A DNA stretch of 61,482 bases from Streptomyces griseoluteus (GCA_000717735.1 JOBE01000066.1:1-61482); one strand, 5' to 3'; positions 1 to 8,014 are shown, counted from the first letter of the stretch. Made by a program: numbers and translations. Notes: generated by a model not told the origin, from the sequence alone.

Positions 1-1
1 G

Positions 2-283
2 GAGGACCCCGCCGGAGCCGCCGTCGCACTCCTCCGTGAGGTCCTCGGCGACCGCCCCGCAGTGCACCTCTCCGAGGTCCTCACCCACCTCCAGAAGCAC
101 GGCCAGGGAGAGGGCTGGAAGGTGGCCGACCTGCGCGCCCGCCTGGAGGCCCTCGGGGTCCCGACCGACCCCAAGGTCAAGGTGGGCCGGGTGCCGACCC
201 GGGGGGTCTACCGAGCAGCCCTCGACGCCCACTTCCCCATCGAGGAGACGTCCCCGTCTCCCACCCAGGTAGACGCCGCCTGA
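2..283 (+). CDS. C-terminal end of an unrecognised prophage protein (runs off left edge)
   Basis: An open frame enters from the left edge and ends at TGA 281-283, so only the last 93 residues are visible. A GTG at 62 could be read as a start, but the frame stays open upstream with good codon bias, so the gene is more likely truncated by the window. The visible part is charged and mainly helical, with leucine-rich segments (LLREVL, LSEVLTHLQ, LRARLEALG) of the kind seen in winged-helix or accessory domains at the ends of phage replication proteins. That is only an impression; no function is assigned. It is the last early-region gene before a group of small ORFs. Confidence 0.55.
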   Translation, partial: EDPAGAAVALLREVLGDRPAVHLSEVLTHLQKHGQGEGWKVADLRARLEALGVPTDPKVKVGRVPTRGVYRAALDAHFPIEETSPSPTQVDAA

Positions 284-357
284 CCTGCACGTCTACCGCG
301 CCATCTACCACCGTCTCCCGGGCATCTCCCGGGCCGTCTACCCGCTAGGAGCCCGCC

Positions 358-477
358 GTGGGTGAGTACAAGAGCACCATGTCCATCGCCGAACTCCGGC
401 AGCGCAACGAGCAGTCCCAGGCCGCCGCTGACGCCGCGAAGAAGACCACCCCACCGCCCGCCCCGAAGAAGGGATGA
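358..477 (+). CDS. 39-aa hypothetical prophage protein
   Basis: A GTG start at 358 follows a TAGGAG ribosome-binding sequence at 346-351. The frame ends at TGA 475-477, overlapping the ATG of the next gene (474) in an ATGA junction, which indicates translational coupling. The short protein has a helical, glutamine- and alanine-rich middle and a lysine/proline-rich tail (TTPPPAPKKG). No family is recognised. The RBS and the coupling to the DUF6221 gene are the only support that it is real. Confidence 0.5.
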   Translation: MGEYKSTMSIAELRQRNEQSQAAADAAKKTTPPPAPKKG

Positions 478-923
478 TGGACCGCATGGAAGACCTCGTG
501 CAGTTCCTCCGCGCCCGCCTCGACGAAGACGCCGCGACCGCCCGCGCGGTTGAGGACGGCAGTGCCCCATGGGATGGGCAGTGGACAGCGGACGGCTCGG
601 ATGTGCTGCGGACTCGGAACGGTCACGTGCTGGCTTACGGGCATCGGACGACCGATGGTCGCGACCTGCCCGTGCCGCTCAAGCCTGGCCTCGTCGCCCA
701 CATCGCCCGGCATGATCCCGCGCGGGTGCTGGCCGACATCGACGCCAAACGGCGGATCGTCGACGAGTGCGCCTACTGGCTCGACAAGATCAACACGAGC
801 GCCACGGACAAGTACCCGTACCCCAACCTGGCGGAGCGCGGTGAGGTCGTCCTGCCAGTGATCACGCTCCTTGGCCTGCCCTACGCCGACCACCCCGACT
901 ACCAGGACGCGTGGCGGCCGTAG
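474..923 (+). CDS. DUF6221 family protein
   Basis: This 149-residue soluble protein looks like the DUF6221 family found widely in Streptomyces and their phages. It opens with an acidic helix (EDLVQFLRARLDEDAATARAV). The middle carries the characteristic HIARHDPARVLADIDAKRRIV segment near residue 80, and the C-terminus has LGLPYADHPDYQDAW, a typical family ending. The biochemical function of DUF6221 is unknown. The ATG at 474 overlaps the upstream stop; the next codon is also ATG. Genes of this family commonly sit among accessory early genes of actinophages, as here. Identification is by recognition of the conserved segments only. Confidence 0.75.
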   Translation: MMDRMEDLVQFLRARLDEDAATARAVEDGSAPWDGQWTADGSDVLRTRNGHVLAYGHRTTDGRDLPVPLKPGLVAHIARHDPARVLADIDAKRRIVDECAYWLDKINTSATDKYPYPNLAERGEVVLPVITLLGLPYADHPDYQDAWRP

Positions 924-1014
924 CCCCCGGCCTGTCAGTGGCCGCCGCTACCGTAGGACCATCACATTCGTTCGCTGAGGCCCGTTGCACCTCAGACCCC
1001 GGACGGAGGACCCC

Positions 1015-1051
1015 AGCCCCGCCCCCGGAACAGCGCCCGGGGAGCGGGGCT
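1015..1051 (+). terminator. Hairpin, probable terminator after the early genes
   Basis: AGCCCCG (1015-1021) pairs with CGGGGCT (1045-1051), with a further inner stem CCCCG/CGGGG (1023-1027 with 1038-1042). The stem is followed by TTCCC. GC-rich hairpins with a short T run are usual terminators in actinophages. It lies about 90 nt after the DUF6221 gene. Confidence 0.5.
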
Positions 1052-1136
1052 TTCCCGTACCTCATTGCAGAGACGAGACGGTTCGTCTACAGTCAGAAGC
1101 GCTTCCGGCGTGCCCGGATGAGGGCGAAGGTGACAC

Positions 1137-1163
1137 GGCCCCGACCAACCCCCGGTCGGGGCC
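1137..1163 (+). terminator. Perfect 10-bp hairpin in the 924-1227 gap
   Basis: GGCCCCGACC (1137-1146) pairs perfectly with GGTCGGGGCC (1154-1163) across a 7-nt loop. No T tract follows. With the hairpin at 1015-1051 it fills much of the 300-nt non-coding gap and probably isolates the lipoprotein and downstream genes from early transcription. It could also act as an RNA-processing or protein-binding site. Confidence 0.5.
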
Positions 1164-1227
1164 GCACGCATGTCACGACACGGACACAACGCCACCCGAA
1201 CGCGGCGCAGTCCGACACGCTGACCCG

Positions 1228-1569
1228 ATGCGCAGACACCTCGCCGCCGCCGGCCTCCTGTTCACCCTCACCGCGTGCACGACGGCCACCAGCCCTCCAA
1301 CAGCTCCGTCACCCACCGCGACCGAGAGTCCCACCATCTGGCCTGAACGTGCCGCCGCCATCGCCGACTGCACCAACGCCGTCGCCGCCCGGCCCGCTGC
1401 CGACGGCAGCATCCCCTCCGAGCCGTGGCCCACCGAGTGCATCACCCTCACCGAAGGGCAGTACCTCGACGCCTACATGGACGGCATCGCTCAAGCCGCC
1501 CAGGCAGCACGAGACGCAGCCCAGGAGCGCAGCGACGCCGAGGCCTCCAAGGACGCCCAGACCCCGTAG
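1228..1569 (+). CDS. Small prophage lipoprotein
   Basis: A 113-residue product that starts MRRHLAAAGLLFTLTAC: a short basic N-terminus, a hydrophobic stretch and an LTAC lipobox, so Cys17 is the expected lipidated residue. The mature part begins with a Thr/Ser/Pro-rich linker and then a domain with two further cysteines (DCTNAV and TECITL) that could form a disulfide, ending in a charged helix. The ATG at 1228 was chosen because it places the signal peptide at the N-terminus; the frame is open further upstream without a plausible signal. No clear RBS is seen. Prophage lipoproteins often modify the host surface or exclude superinfecting phage, but that role is only inferred here. Confidence 0.65.
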   Translation: MRRHLAAAGLLFTLTACTTATSPPTAPSPTATESPTIWPERAAAIADCTNAVAARPAADGSIPSEPWPTECITLTEGQYLDAYMDGIAQAAQAARDAAQERSDAEASKDAQTP

Positions 1570-1587
1570 CAGCAGCGAGGAGGCGCC

Positions 1588-1863
1588 ATGCCCAGCAACC
1601 CCCGCAACGGGCGCCCCTACCGCCGCCTCGTCGCCGCACAGAAAGCCCTCGGCCTCCCGTGCGCACGCTGCGGCGGCTACATCAACCCCCGTCTCGACCC
1701 GCGTTCCCCGTGGTCGTTCACGCTCGACCACATCGTGCCCCTGTCGCGCGGAGGAAGCCTCCTCGACCCCGCCAACGCCCGCAGCATGCACCGACGCTGC
1801 AACTCGGCCAGGGGCAACAGGACAGGCACCACAGCCCCGACGCGAGCCTCACGGAGGTGGTGA
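1588..1863 (+). CDS. HNH endonuclease
   Basis: A 91-residue HNH nuclease. C25 and C28 (CARCGG) and a later C71 form a zinc-binding knuckle, and the catalytic core is visible as LDHIVPLSRGG (Asp47-His48) followed by an Asn-rich segment and MHRRCN (His68, Cys71, Asn72). The RBS GAGGAGG sits just before the ATG. In HK97-type phages a small HNH protein encoded upstream of the terminase genes assists terminase cleavage of concatemers during packaging; the position here, three genes before terS, fits. Its stop codon overlaps the next ATG (TGATG). Confidence 0.88.
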   Translation: MPSNPRNGRPYRRLVAAQKALGLPCARCGGYINPRLDPRSPWSFTLDHIVPLSRGGSLLDPANARSMHRRCNSARGNRTGTTAPTRASRRW

Positions 1864-2147
1864 TGGGCGCCATCGAACTTTGCGTTGCTACCGAGCTGGT
1901 AGACGCGCTCAAGCCCTACATGCACCTCCTCAACACTGTCGAGACAGGGCGCTGCGAAGACCCCGAGCGCGGCGTCACCATCCTCCAGGTCGCCGTGACT
2001 GGTGCACCCGACGGTGCCGCAGTCATGTCCCCCTCCTTCGCCCTCGAAGGCGACAGGGTCCTCCTCGCCGCCGTGGACTGGTACGACCATGACGGTCGGC
2101 TCATCAAGACACAGGGGCAGCATCGGGCCTCACGGAGGTGGTGATGG
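1846..2147 (+). repeat. 21-bp direct repeat carrying stop, RBS and start
   Basis: Positions 1846-1866 and 2127-2147 are identical over 21 bp. Each copy encodes the last codons (ASRRW-stop) of the upstream gene, contains the SD sequence GGAGGTGG, and ends in the TGATGG overlap that starts the next gene. The repeat units are about 280 bp apart. Confidence 0.85.
1863..2144 (+). CDS. Hypothetical prophage protein, coupled to HNH gene
   Basis: A 93-residue protein whose ATG overlaps the stop of the HNH gene. It contains a helical N-terminus (ELCVATELVDALKPYMHLL) and a beta-rich middle (GVTILQVAVTGAPDGAAVMSP...), ending with RASRRW. The HNH protein also ends in RASRRW because a 21-bp sequence is duplicated at both gene ends (1846-1866 and 2127-2147). 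No family is recognised. Coupling on both sides suggests it is translated with its neighbours. Confidence 0.55.
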   Translation: MGAIELCVATELVDALKPYMHLLNTVETGRCEDPERGVTILQVAVTGAPDGAAVMSPSFALEGDRVLLAAVDWYDHDGRLIKTQGQHRASRRW

Positions 2148-2314
2148 CGGACAGGGCCGACCTCTACCTGGCGGCAGGCCTATGGCTCATCGTCCTTGCT
2201 GCTGCAGTCGACAGCCTGCTCGCCAACGAGACCGCCATCAACGCCGTACTCGGGGCCGGCATTCCAGCCCTGGTAGTCACCGGCATAGCTGCCAGCCACC
2301 GACTCCGGACGTGA
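2144..2314 (+). CDS. 56-aa membrane protein
   Basis: A small ORF starting at an ATG that overlaps the previous stop, with the SD GGAGGTGG inside the 21-bp repeat. After a short polar start (MADRADLYL) it has two hydrophobic segments, roughly residues 9-24 (AAGLWLIVLAAAVDS) and 33-50 (NAVLGAGIPALVVTGIAA), separated by a polar turn. This predicts a two-helix hairpin membrane protein. No family is recognised. It ends four bases before the GTG of the P-loop kinase gene. Confidence 0.55.
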   Translation: MADRADLYLAAGLWLIVLAAAVDSLLANETAINAVLGAGIPALVVTGIAASHRLRT

Positions 2315-2318
2315 CGCC

Positions 2319-2756
2319 GTGCTGTTCGTCGTCACCGGCCCGCCGGCCGCAGGCAAGTCCAGCTGGATCCAGGCCCACGCCACCGCACGCGACATCGTCA
2401 TCGACCTCGACCGCATCACCGTCGCCCTCACCGGACCCGGCGCACCCCACTGGAACCACGACCCGGTGCACGTGCGCGTCGCCCAGAAGGCTCGATACGC
2501 GGCCATCCACGAGGCCTACAAGCACCTCGACAAGCTCGACGTGTACCTCATCCACACCCTTCCCGACAGCAAAGCCCTCGCCCAGTACAAGCGCCTCGAC
2601 GCCGAGATCATCGCCGTCGACCCGGGCCGAGACGTCGTCATGCAACGCATCGAAGCCATGCGCTCATCCGAGATGCGAGCCGTCGCCACCAAGTGGTACC
2701 GGCAGCGCGCCCGGCTCCCGCAGCCGGCCATGCCCCAAGCCTCTCGCGACTGGTGA
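2319..2756 (+). CDS. P-loop nucleotide kinase-like ATPase
   Basis: A 145-residue AAA/kinase-fold protein beginning with a GTG. The Walker A loop GPPAAGKSS spans residues 7-15, directly after a hydrophobic first strand (LFVVT), the layout of zeta-toxin, polynucleotide-kinase and adenylate-kinase-like P-loop proteins. IVIDLDRI supplies a candidate Walker B/substrate-binding aspartate, and EIIAVDPGRDVVMQRI resembles the LID-region strand of small phage kinases. The substrate (nucleotide, nucleic acid end or protein) cannot be deduced. It is the last gene before the late operon begins. Confidence 0.7.
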   Translation: MLFVVTGPPAAGKSSWIQAHATARDIVIDLDRITVALTGPGAPHWNHDPVHVRVAQKARYAAIHEAYKHLDKLDVYLIHTLPDSKALAQYKRLDAEIIAVDPGRDVVMQRIEAMRSSEMRAVATKWYRQRARLPQPAMPQASRDW

Positions 2757-2906
2757 CCCCCGGGCGGTCCGGTTCTTTGAGCACAGGGGCGGGCGACCCA
2801 AAAGCACTTATCTCCCGGTTTTGCGCGTGGCCCGATCCCAAGAGGTGATCATGGGCCTTGTCAACCCCTAACGCCACTTTGCTTCAGTGAATTTCAGGGG
2901 GTTTGC
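2757..2906 (+). promoter_or_regulatory. Gap before the late operon, with a 6-codon ORF behind a near-consensus SD
   Basis: The 150 nt before terS have relatively low G+C and no long ORF. At 2840-2850 the sequence AAGAGGTGATC is a near-complete match to the complement of the 16S 3' end. It is followed immediately by ATG GGC CTT GTC AAC CCC TAA (2851-2871), a possible 6-residue leader peptide MGLVNP. The late-gene promoter should also be here, but I see no convincing -35/-10 pair. Confidence 0.4.
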
Positions 2907-3161
2907 ATGGGGCAGGTGGAGGAGTCGACGCAGGCTGAGCTCGCTCGCCTCGGTGTGATGGATCGTCACCCAGGGCTCTCTGACCTGGCACTTTGCCTTG
3001 CCCGGTCGGCTGACCGGGCGGATGCGCCGACCGCGTTGGCGGCTGTCGCGGCCCAGCTTCGGGCCGTCATGAAGGACCTTTGCAGTTTGGCAACTCCGGT
3101 CGAGGAGGGGGACTCGCTCGATGACCTCGCTGCTCGACGCGCCAAGCGTCTCGGCGCCTGA
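2907..3161 (+). CDS. Probable terminase small subunit
   Basis: An 84-residue helical protein directly upstream of, and overlapping by 41 nt, the large terminase gene. Sequence similarity to known small subunits is not obvious; the call rests on position, size and overall helical, charged character. The small subunit would recognise phage DNA and load the large subunit for packaging. The ATG at 2907 follows an AGGGGG sequence. The C-terminal part (DSLDDLAARRAKRLGA) resembles the linker ends of actinophage TerS-like proteins. An alternative is an unrelated small regulator. Confidence 0.5.
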   Translation: MGQVEESTQAELARLGVMDRHPGLSDLALCLARSADRADAPTALAAVAAQLRAVMKDLCSLATPVEEGDSLDDLAARRAKRLGA

Positions 3162-4629
3162 CCCTCTCGGGCATCAGGCCCCCCGGATCACCACCGTGCC
3201 AGCCACGCGACTGTCCTCGTCGGGGCAGGAGGCGATCGAGCTGGCGGCGCTGGCCGGACTGAACCTGGACCCATGGCAGCAGCATGTCCTTGACCTGGGG
3301 TTGTCCGAGCGAGAGGACGGCCGCTGGGCGGCGTTCGAGGTCGCAGTGAACGTGCCCCGTCAGAATGGCAAGGGCGGGATCATCGAGGCCCGGCAGCTGG
3401 CCGGGCTGTTCCTGCTCGGCGAGAAGCTGATCCTGCACTCGGCGCACGAGTTCAAGACCTCGATCGTGGCGTTCAAGCGGATTGAGCAGCTCATCATGGG
3501 GTGCCCTGATCTGCGGAAGCGCGTGCTGCGGGTGCGGCGGACGACGGGCGAGGAGGCGATCGAGCTCGTCACGGGGCAGACGCTTCGCTTCCTGGCCCGC
3601 TCCGGCGGCTCCGGGCGTGGCTTCACTGGGGACTGCAACATCCTCGACGAGGCGATGATCCTGGGCGACGACGCCATGGGCGCGCTGATGCCGACCATGT
3701 CCGCGGTCCCCAACCCGCAGATCTGGTACCTCGGCAGTGCTGGCATCGGCGCTCCGTCGGTACAGCTTGGTCGTTTGCGATCGCGAGCAATGGCGGCTGT
3801 GGAGGTAGGCGAGCCGGATCCGTCCCTGGCGTACTTCGAGTGGTCGGTTGATCCGCACCGAGCTGAGTGCGGGCCGTCATGTACGAACCACGTGGACGCT
3901 GATGATCCGGCTGCGTGGGCGGTGGCGAACCCTGCGCTCGGCATCCGGATCACGGCGGAGCACGTCCGCAACGAGCGGCTCAGCATGGGCAGCGGTGGCA
4001 TCTTCGAGCGTGAGCGTCTCGGCGTGGGGAACTACCCGTCAGACGGGGCTGAGACGTGGCAGGTCATCGGCGAGGACGCGTGGCGGGCTCTGGCGGACGC
4101 CAAGGCGAAGCCGACCGGACCGTACGCGTTCTCGGTGGACGCAACTCCCGAGCGGGACTCGGCCTCGATCGTGGTGGCCTGCCCATGGCGGGGCGGTACG
4201 CACATCGAGGTCATCGCTCACCAGCCCGGCATGGGCTGGGTCGTCGAGCGCGCCAAGCAGCTCCAGGAGAAGTGGAAACCGCGCTGCTGGGTTGTTGACG
4301 GCGGTGGTCCGGCCGGTTCGCTGATCGCCGACTTGGAGGAGTCGCTGGGCGTCACAGTGGTGCAGCCGAAGGCGCGGGAGATCGCGCAGGCGACCGGCCA
4401 GTTCTACGACGCGGTCGCCGACCAGTCCATCAGCCATCTCGACCCGCCGCCCCTGGCGGTCGCCCTCGCGGGCGCGCAGAAGCGGCCGCTCGGCGAGGCG
4501 TGGGCGTGGGCCCGGCGCAACGTCGGTGTCGACATCAGCCCGCTGGTAGCCGCGACGCTGGCGAAGTGGGGCCTGTCAGCCGAAGTCGAGACGCAACCCA
4601 ACCGGGACATTTTGAGCAACGTGTGGTGA
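3121..4629 (+). CDS. Terminase large subunit
   Basis: This 502-residue protein is the packaging motor and nuclease that drives DNA into proheads and cuts concatemers. The N-terminal ATPase shows the adenine/Walker A region VPRQNGKG (about residues 78-85), typical of the HK97-type family, and a Walker B CNILDEAM with Asp176-Glu177. The C-terminal RNase H-like nuclease has its first acidic residue at Asp340 (FSVDATPER), with a second acidic candidate in WVVDGGG. The length is usual for the family. The chosen ATG overlaps the terS reading frame; the first 30 residues look like a variable linker, so a start slightly downstream is possible. Confidence 0.95.
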   Translation: MTSLLDAPSVSAPDPLGHQAPRITTVPATRLSSSGQEAIELAALAGLNLDPWQQHVLDLGLSEREDGRWAAFEVAVNVPRQNGKGGIIEARQLAGLFLLGEKLILHSAHEFKTSIVAFKRIEQLIMGCPDLRKRVLRVRRTTGEEAIELVTGQTLRFLARSGGSGRGFTGDCNILDEAMILGDDAMGALMPTMSAVPNPQIWYLGSAGIGAPSVQLGRLRSRAMAAVEVGEPDPSLAYFEWSVDPHRAECGPSCTNHVDADDPAAWAVANPALGIRITAEHVRNERLSMGSGGIFERERLGVGNYPSDGAETWQVIGEDAWRALADAKAKPTGPYAFSVDATPERDSASIVVACPWRGGTHIEVIAHQPGMGWVVERAKQLQEKWKPRCWVVDGGGPAGSLIADLEESLGVTVVQPKAREIAQATGQFYDAVADQSISHLDPPPLAVALAGAQKRPLGEAWAWARRNVGVDISPLVAATLAKWGLSAEVETQPNRDILSNVW

Positions 4630-4642
4630 GAGGGGTATCGGC

Positions 4643-5944
4643 ATGAGCTGGTGGTGGCCCTTCCGCCGCAGGCAGCAACAGCGCGCGATCTCGTTCCAGG
4701 ACGTGTGGGGGTCCGGAGCGGACCAGGTACTGCGTGGGGCGTCTCAGGAGCGGGCTCTGCGCCTGGCGCCGGTGTACGCGGCTACGCGGCTGCTGGCGGA
4801 CTCGGTGGCATCCCTGCCGATGAAGTCTTACCTGGTGGCCGGTGAGGAGCGTCTGCCGTCGCCTCTGCCCGAACTGTTCCGGCAGCCGGCCGCGGTCGGC
4901 ACGCGGTACAACTGGCTGCATCGGGCGATGACGTCGCTGACGCTACGGGGTAACGCGTACGGGCTGATCGTCGCCCGGGACGCCATGGGTCTGCCGTCGC
5001 AGATCGAGTGGCTGCACCCGGACGACGTGACGATCGGTGACAACCTGGCGCCGGTTCCGGTCTGGTACTTCCAGGGCCGTCGCATGGACGACGGGCAGAT
5101 GTTCCACATTCCGGCGTACACGCTGCCTGGGCAGACGCTCGGGTTGTCGCCGATCGCGTACTTCGCGTCGACGACGGAGACGGGGCTGCTGGCCCAGCAG
5201 TTCGGGCGGGACTGGTTCGCCAACGGATCGACTCCCTCGGCGGTCTTGGAGACCGACATGGAGGTGTCGAAGGACTCGGCGGACATCCTGAAGGCCCGGT
5301 TCAAGGACGCGGCGGCGGGGCGCGACGTGGTCGCGCTGGGCGGCGGCGTGAAGTACCGGCCGATCTCGGTGCCGGCCAACGAGTCCCAGTTCCTGGAGAC
5401 GATCAAGGCGACGGCAAACGAGGTCGCCGCGATCTACGGTGTGCCGCCGGAGAAGGTCGGTGGCGAGACCGGCGGAAGCCTGACGTACGCCACGGTCGAG
5501 CAGAACAGCATCGACTTCCTGACGTGGACGCTGCGGCCGTGGCTGGCCCGCCTGGAGATGGCGTTCTCCATGCTCCGGCCGCCTGTTGAAGAGGTCCGGT
5601 TTAACGCGGACGCGATGATCCGTACCGACCTGAGGACGCGCTACGAGGCGCACGGCATGGCGCTGGATCAGGGGTGGCGCAACCGTGACGAGGTCCGTGC
5701 CATCGAGAACGAGGCGCCGCTGCCGAACGGCCTGGGGCAGACGTACCTGCCGCTGTCGTCGGCGTTCTCCGTCAGTCTCGACCCGGTGCAGGCCAACGCC
5801 CGCAACATTGTCGAGATGATCCAGAAGGTCGGCAGCGGTGTGGGCGTCATGCTGTCCGCCGACGAGGCGCGGGCGATTCTCAACCAGGCCGGAGCCACGC
5901 TCACCGGCCACTACCAGGCCCCTACGGCCCCGGAGGACTCATGA
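4643..5944 (+). CDS. Portal protein, HK97 family
   Basis: A 433-residue portal that forms the dodecameric ring at one capsid vertex through which DNA enters. It begins with a short basic-aromatic segment (MSWWWPFRRR). It then shows portal-family features such as YAATRLLADSVASLPMKSY near residue 50, LRGNAYGLIV near residue 105 and the ANEVAAIYGVPPEKVGG segment near residue 265. The RBS GAGAGGGG precedes the ATG. The stop overlaps the ATG of the protease gene (ATGA), the usual portal-protease-capsid order of HK97-like phages. Confidence 0.94.
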   Translation: MSWWWPFRRRQQQRAISFQDVWGSGADQVLRGASQERALRLAPVYAATRLLADSVASLPMKSYLVAGEERLPSPLPELFRQPAAVGTRYNWLHRAMTSLTLRGNAYGLIVARDAMGLPSQIEWLHPDDVTIGDNLAPVPVWYFQGRRMDDGQMFHIPAYTLPGQTLGLSPIAYFASTTETGLLAQQFGRDWFANGSTPSAVLETDMEVSKDSADILKARFKDAAAGRDVVALGGGVKYRPISVPANESQFLETIKATANEVAAIYGVPPEKVGGETGGSLTYATVEQNSIDFLTWTLRPWLARLEMAFSMLRPPVEEVRFNADAMIRTDLRTRYEAHGMALDQGWRNRDEVRAIENEAPLPNGLGQTYLPLSSAFSVSLDPVQANARNIVEMIQKVGSGVGVMLSADEARAILNQAGATLTGHYQAPTAPEDS

Positions 5945-6621
5945 CCGAGCAAGAGCGTCGGGTCACGCGCGGCCTCGTGGAGGTCCGGGCGGTCGGCGAG
6001 CAGTCCCGTCAGATCGGCGGGTACGCCGCGAAGTTCAATCGGCTGTCGCAGAACCTTGGCGGGTTCGTCGAGCGAATCGATCCGGGGTTCTTCGCGAAGG
6101 CGGAGGGTGACGGTTGGCCGGACGTGATGGCCCGCTACAACCACGACGACAACCGGCTCCTCGGTACGAGCGAGGCGGGGACGCTGCGGCTGGCCACGGA
6201 CGGCACTGGCCTGGACTACAGCGTCGACGTCCCCGACTCGCGCGAGGACGTCCTCGAACTGGTCCGCCGCGGCGACGTCCGCCGCAGCTCGTTCGCGTTC
6301 AGGACGTTCGCCGACGACTGGGGCATGACCGAAGAGGGGTTCCCCCTGCGGACGCTGCTGTCCGGCGGGCTCGTCGACGTGGCACCGGTCAACACCCCTG
6401 CGTACATGGACACCTCGACCGGACTGCGCTCGCTGGCCGAGCAGGCCGGCGCCGACCTCACCGAGGTCCGGGCCGCGGCGGAGGCGGGCGAGCTGGCCCG
6501 GTTCCTGGGGCGTCCGGCCCCGATCACCATCGACCTCGCGAGCGGCGGGCAGGGCGACCCCCACCCGCTTCTCGCGCTTCGGCAGCGGCGCGCCGAGCTG
6601 GAACGGCGCCGCACCTTCTGA
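5941..6621 (+). CDS. HK97 family prohead maturation protease
   Basis: A 226-residue serine protease that trims the capsid delta domain and itself during head maturation. The fold's hallmarks are visible: GGYAAKFNR and the following strand, the catalytic His68 in ARYNHDD, and the nucleophile at Ser116/117 in GDVRRSSFAF. The late VDVAPVNTPAY signature also matches the family. The C-terminal 60 residues form a charged helical tail likely to be removed by self-cleavage. The ATG overlaps the portal stop. A 90-nt gap separates it from the capsid gene. Confidence 0.94.
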   Translation: MTEQERRVTRGLVEVRAVGEQSRQIGGYAAKFNRLSQNLGGFVERIDPGFFAKAEGDGWPDVMARYNHDDNRLLGTSEAGTLRLATDGTGLDYSVDVPDSREDVLELVRRGDVRRSSFAFRTFADDWGMTEEGFPLRTLLSGGLVDVAPVNTPAYMDTSTGLRSLAEQAGADLTEVRAAAEAGELARFLGRPAPITIDLASGGQGDPHPLLALRQRRAELERRRTF

Positions 6622-6711
6622 GGCAGGGCGACACCCACCTCTACACCCATCCCATCAGGCACCCCTGGCCATCCGGCCCGCGGGTGTCGTCGTCATGCCC
6701 AAGGAGGGCAC

Positions 6712-7950
6712 ATGCCCGAGTACATCAAGCGTCTCCAGGAGCGCCGCGCCAACGTGTGGGAGCAGGCCAAGACCCTGCTCGACGCGGCCGAGGCGGAGAA
6801 GCGCGAGCTGACCGCCGAGGAGGAGCAGACCTACCAGCGGCTCAACGCCGACCTCGACGCCATCGACGCCCGCGCCAAGGACATGGCCGCCGCCGAGCAG
6901 CGCACCAAGGACGCCGACGAGGCGTTCCGCGCCCTGCTCGACAAGGAGCCGGCGCCCGAGGCCCGGGGCACTGCGGCCGACCAGGAAACGAAGCGCGTCC
7001 GTGACTGGCTGACCGGTGTCTCCGGTCGTTCCCTGGACATCACGCCGGACCAGCGGATCCCGCTGGACCAGCGCACCCTGTCCAAGCTGTCGGCCGGGGC
7101 TGGCGCGAACACCGTGCCGATCTCGTTCTACAACCAGCTCGTCCAGCACATGATCGAGACCAGCGGTGTTCTGGCCGCCGGTCCGACCGTGCTGCGGACC
7201 GCGACCGGCGAGCAGCTTCAGATCCCGAAGACCACGGCGCACTCCGCCTCGGCCGGGATCGTCGCTGAGGCGGGCACGCTGACCGCGAACGAGCCGACGT
7301 TCGGGCAGGTGTCCCTCGACGCGTACAAGTACGGCTTCCTGCTCCAGGTGTCGCACGAGCTCGCCAACGACACAGGCGTGGACCTGCTCGGCTACCTGGC
7401 CATGCAGGCGGGCCGCGCGCTGGGCAACGGGTTCGGGGCGCACCTGGTGACCGGTACCGGCTCCTCGCAGCCGAACGGCGTCCTGACCGCGTCGACGCTC
7501 GGCAAGACCGGCTCGGCGTCCGTGGCCGGCGCGCCGAATGCGGACGAGCTGATCGACCTGTACTACAGCGTCATCGCCCCGTACCGCAACAGCACCTCGT
7601 GCGGGTGGATGATGCGCGACGCCACGATCGCGACCGTCCGGAAGCTGAAGGACGGCAACGGTCAGTACGTGTGGCAGCCGGCACTCACGCTGGGGTCGCC
7701 GGACATGATCCTCGGCAAGCCGGTCTACACGGACCCGAGCATGCCCGCGGTCGCGCTCGGCGCGAAGAGCATCCTGTTCGGCGACTTCTCGACGTACTTC
7801 GTGCGGGAGGTCGAGGCCGTCAGGTTTGAGCGGTCGGACGACTTCGCGTTCAACACGGACCTGATCACGTACCGGGCGATCCTGCGCGGTGACGGCGACC
7901 AGGTCGACACGACCGGTGCGATCAAGCACTTCATCGGCAACGCCGCCTGA
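6712..7950 (+). CDS. Major capsid protein, HK97 family
   Basis: A 412-residue HK97-fold shell protein. The first 100 residues or so are a charged coiled coil (EYIKRLQERRANVWEQAK and AEAEKRELTAEEEQTYQRLNA), the delta domain that acts as a built-in scaffold and is cut off by the protease. The body contains recognisable segments such as VPISFYNQLVQHMIET, GEQLQIPKTTA, QVSHELANDTGVDLLGYLA and GNGFGAHLVTGTGSSQPNG. The RBS AAGGAGGG lies at the correct distance from the ATG. A GC-rich hairpin follows the stop. Confidence 0.96.
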   Translation: MPEYIKRLQERRANVWEQAKTLLDAAEAEKRELTAEEEQTYQRLNADLDAIDARAKDMAAAEQRTKDADEAFRALLDKEPAPEARGTAADQETKRVRDWLTGVSGRSLDITPDQRIPLDQRTLSKLSAGAGANTVPISFYNQLVQHMIETSGVLAAGPTVLRTATGEQLQIPKTTAHSASAGIVAEAGTLTANEPTFGQVSLDAYKYGFLLQVSHELANDTGVDLLGYLAMQAGRALGNGFGAHLVTGTGSSQPNGVLTASTLGKTGSASVAGAPNADELIDLYYSVIAPYRNSTSCGWMMRDATIATVRKLKDGNGQYVWQPALTLGSPDMILGKPVYTDPSMPAVALGAKSILFGDFSTYFVREVEAVRFERSDDFAFNTDLITYRAILRGDGDQVDTTGAIKHFIGNAA

Positions 7951-7962
7951 TCCGGCCTTGCT

Positions 7963-7992
7963 CGGGGGCGGGTTTTCACGGGCCCGCCCCCG
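7963..7992 (+). terminator. 10-bp hairpin after the capsid gene
   Basis: CGGGGGCGGG (7963-7972) pairs perfectly with CCCGCCCCCG (7983-7992). It lies 13 nt past the capsid stop and 22 nt before the next ATG. It may be a partial terminator or mRNA-stabilising hairpin that keeps capsid message more abundant than downstream messages. There is no T tract on the 3' side, so read-through is likely. Confidence 0.6.
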
Positions 7993-8014
7993 TTCACAGC
8001 GAAGGAGGTGCGCC

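Noticed and set aside
911..2092. Long plus-strand ORF overlapping the lipoprotein and HNH genes
   Set aside because: Proline/arginine-rich shadow with no RBS; the HNH and lipoprotein frames have clear motifs.
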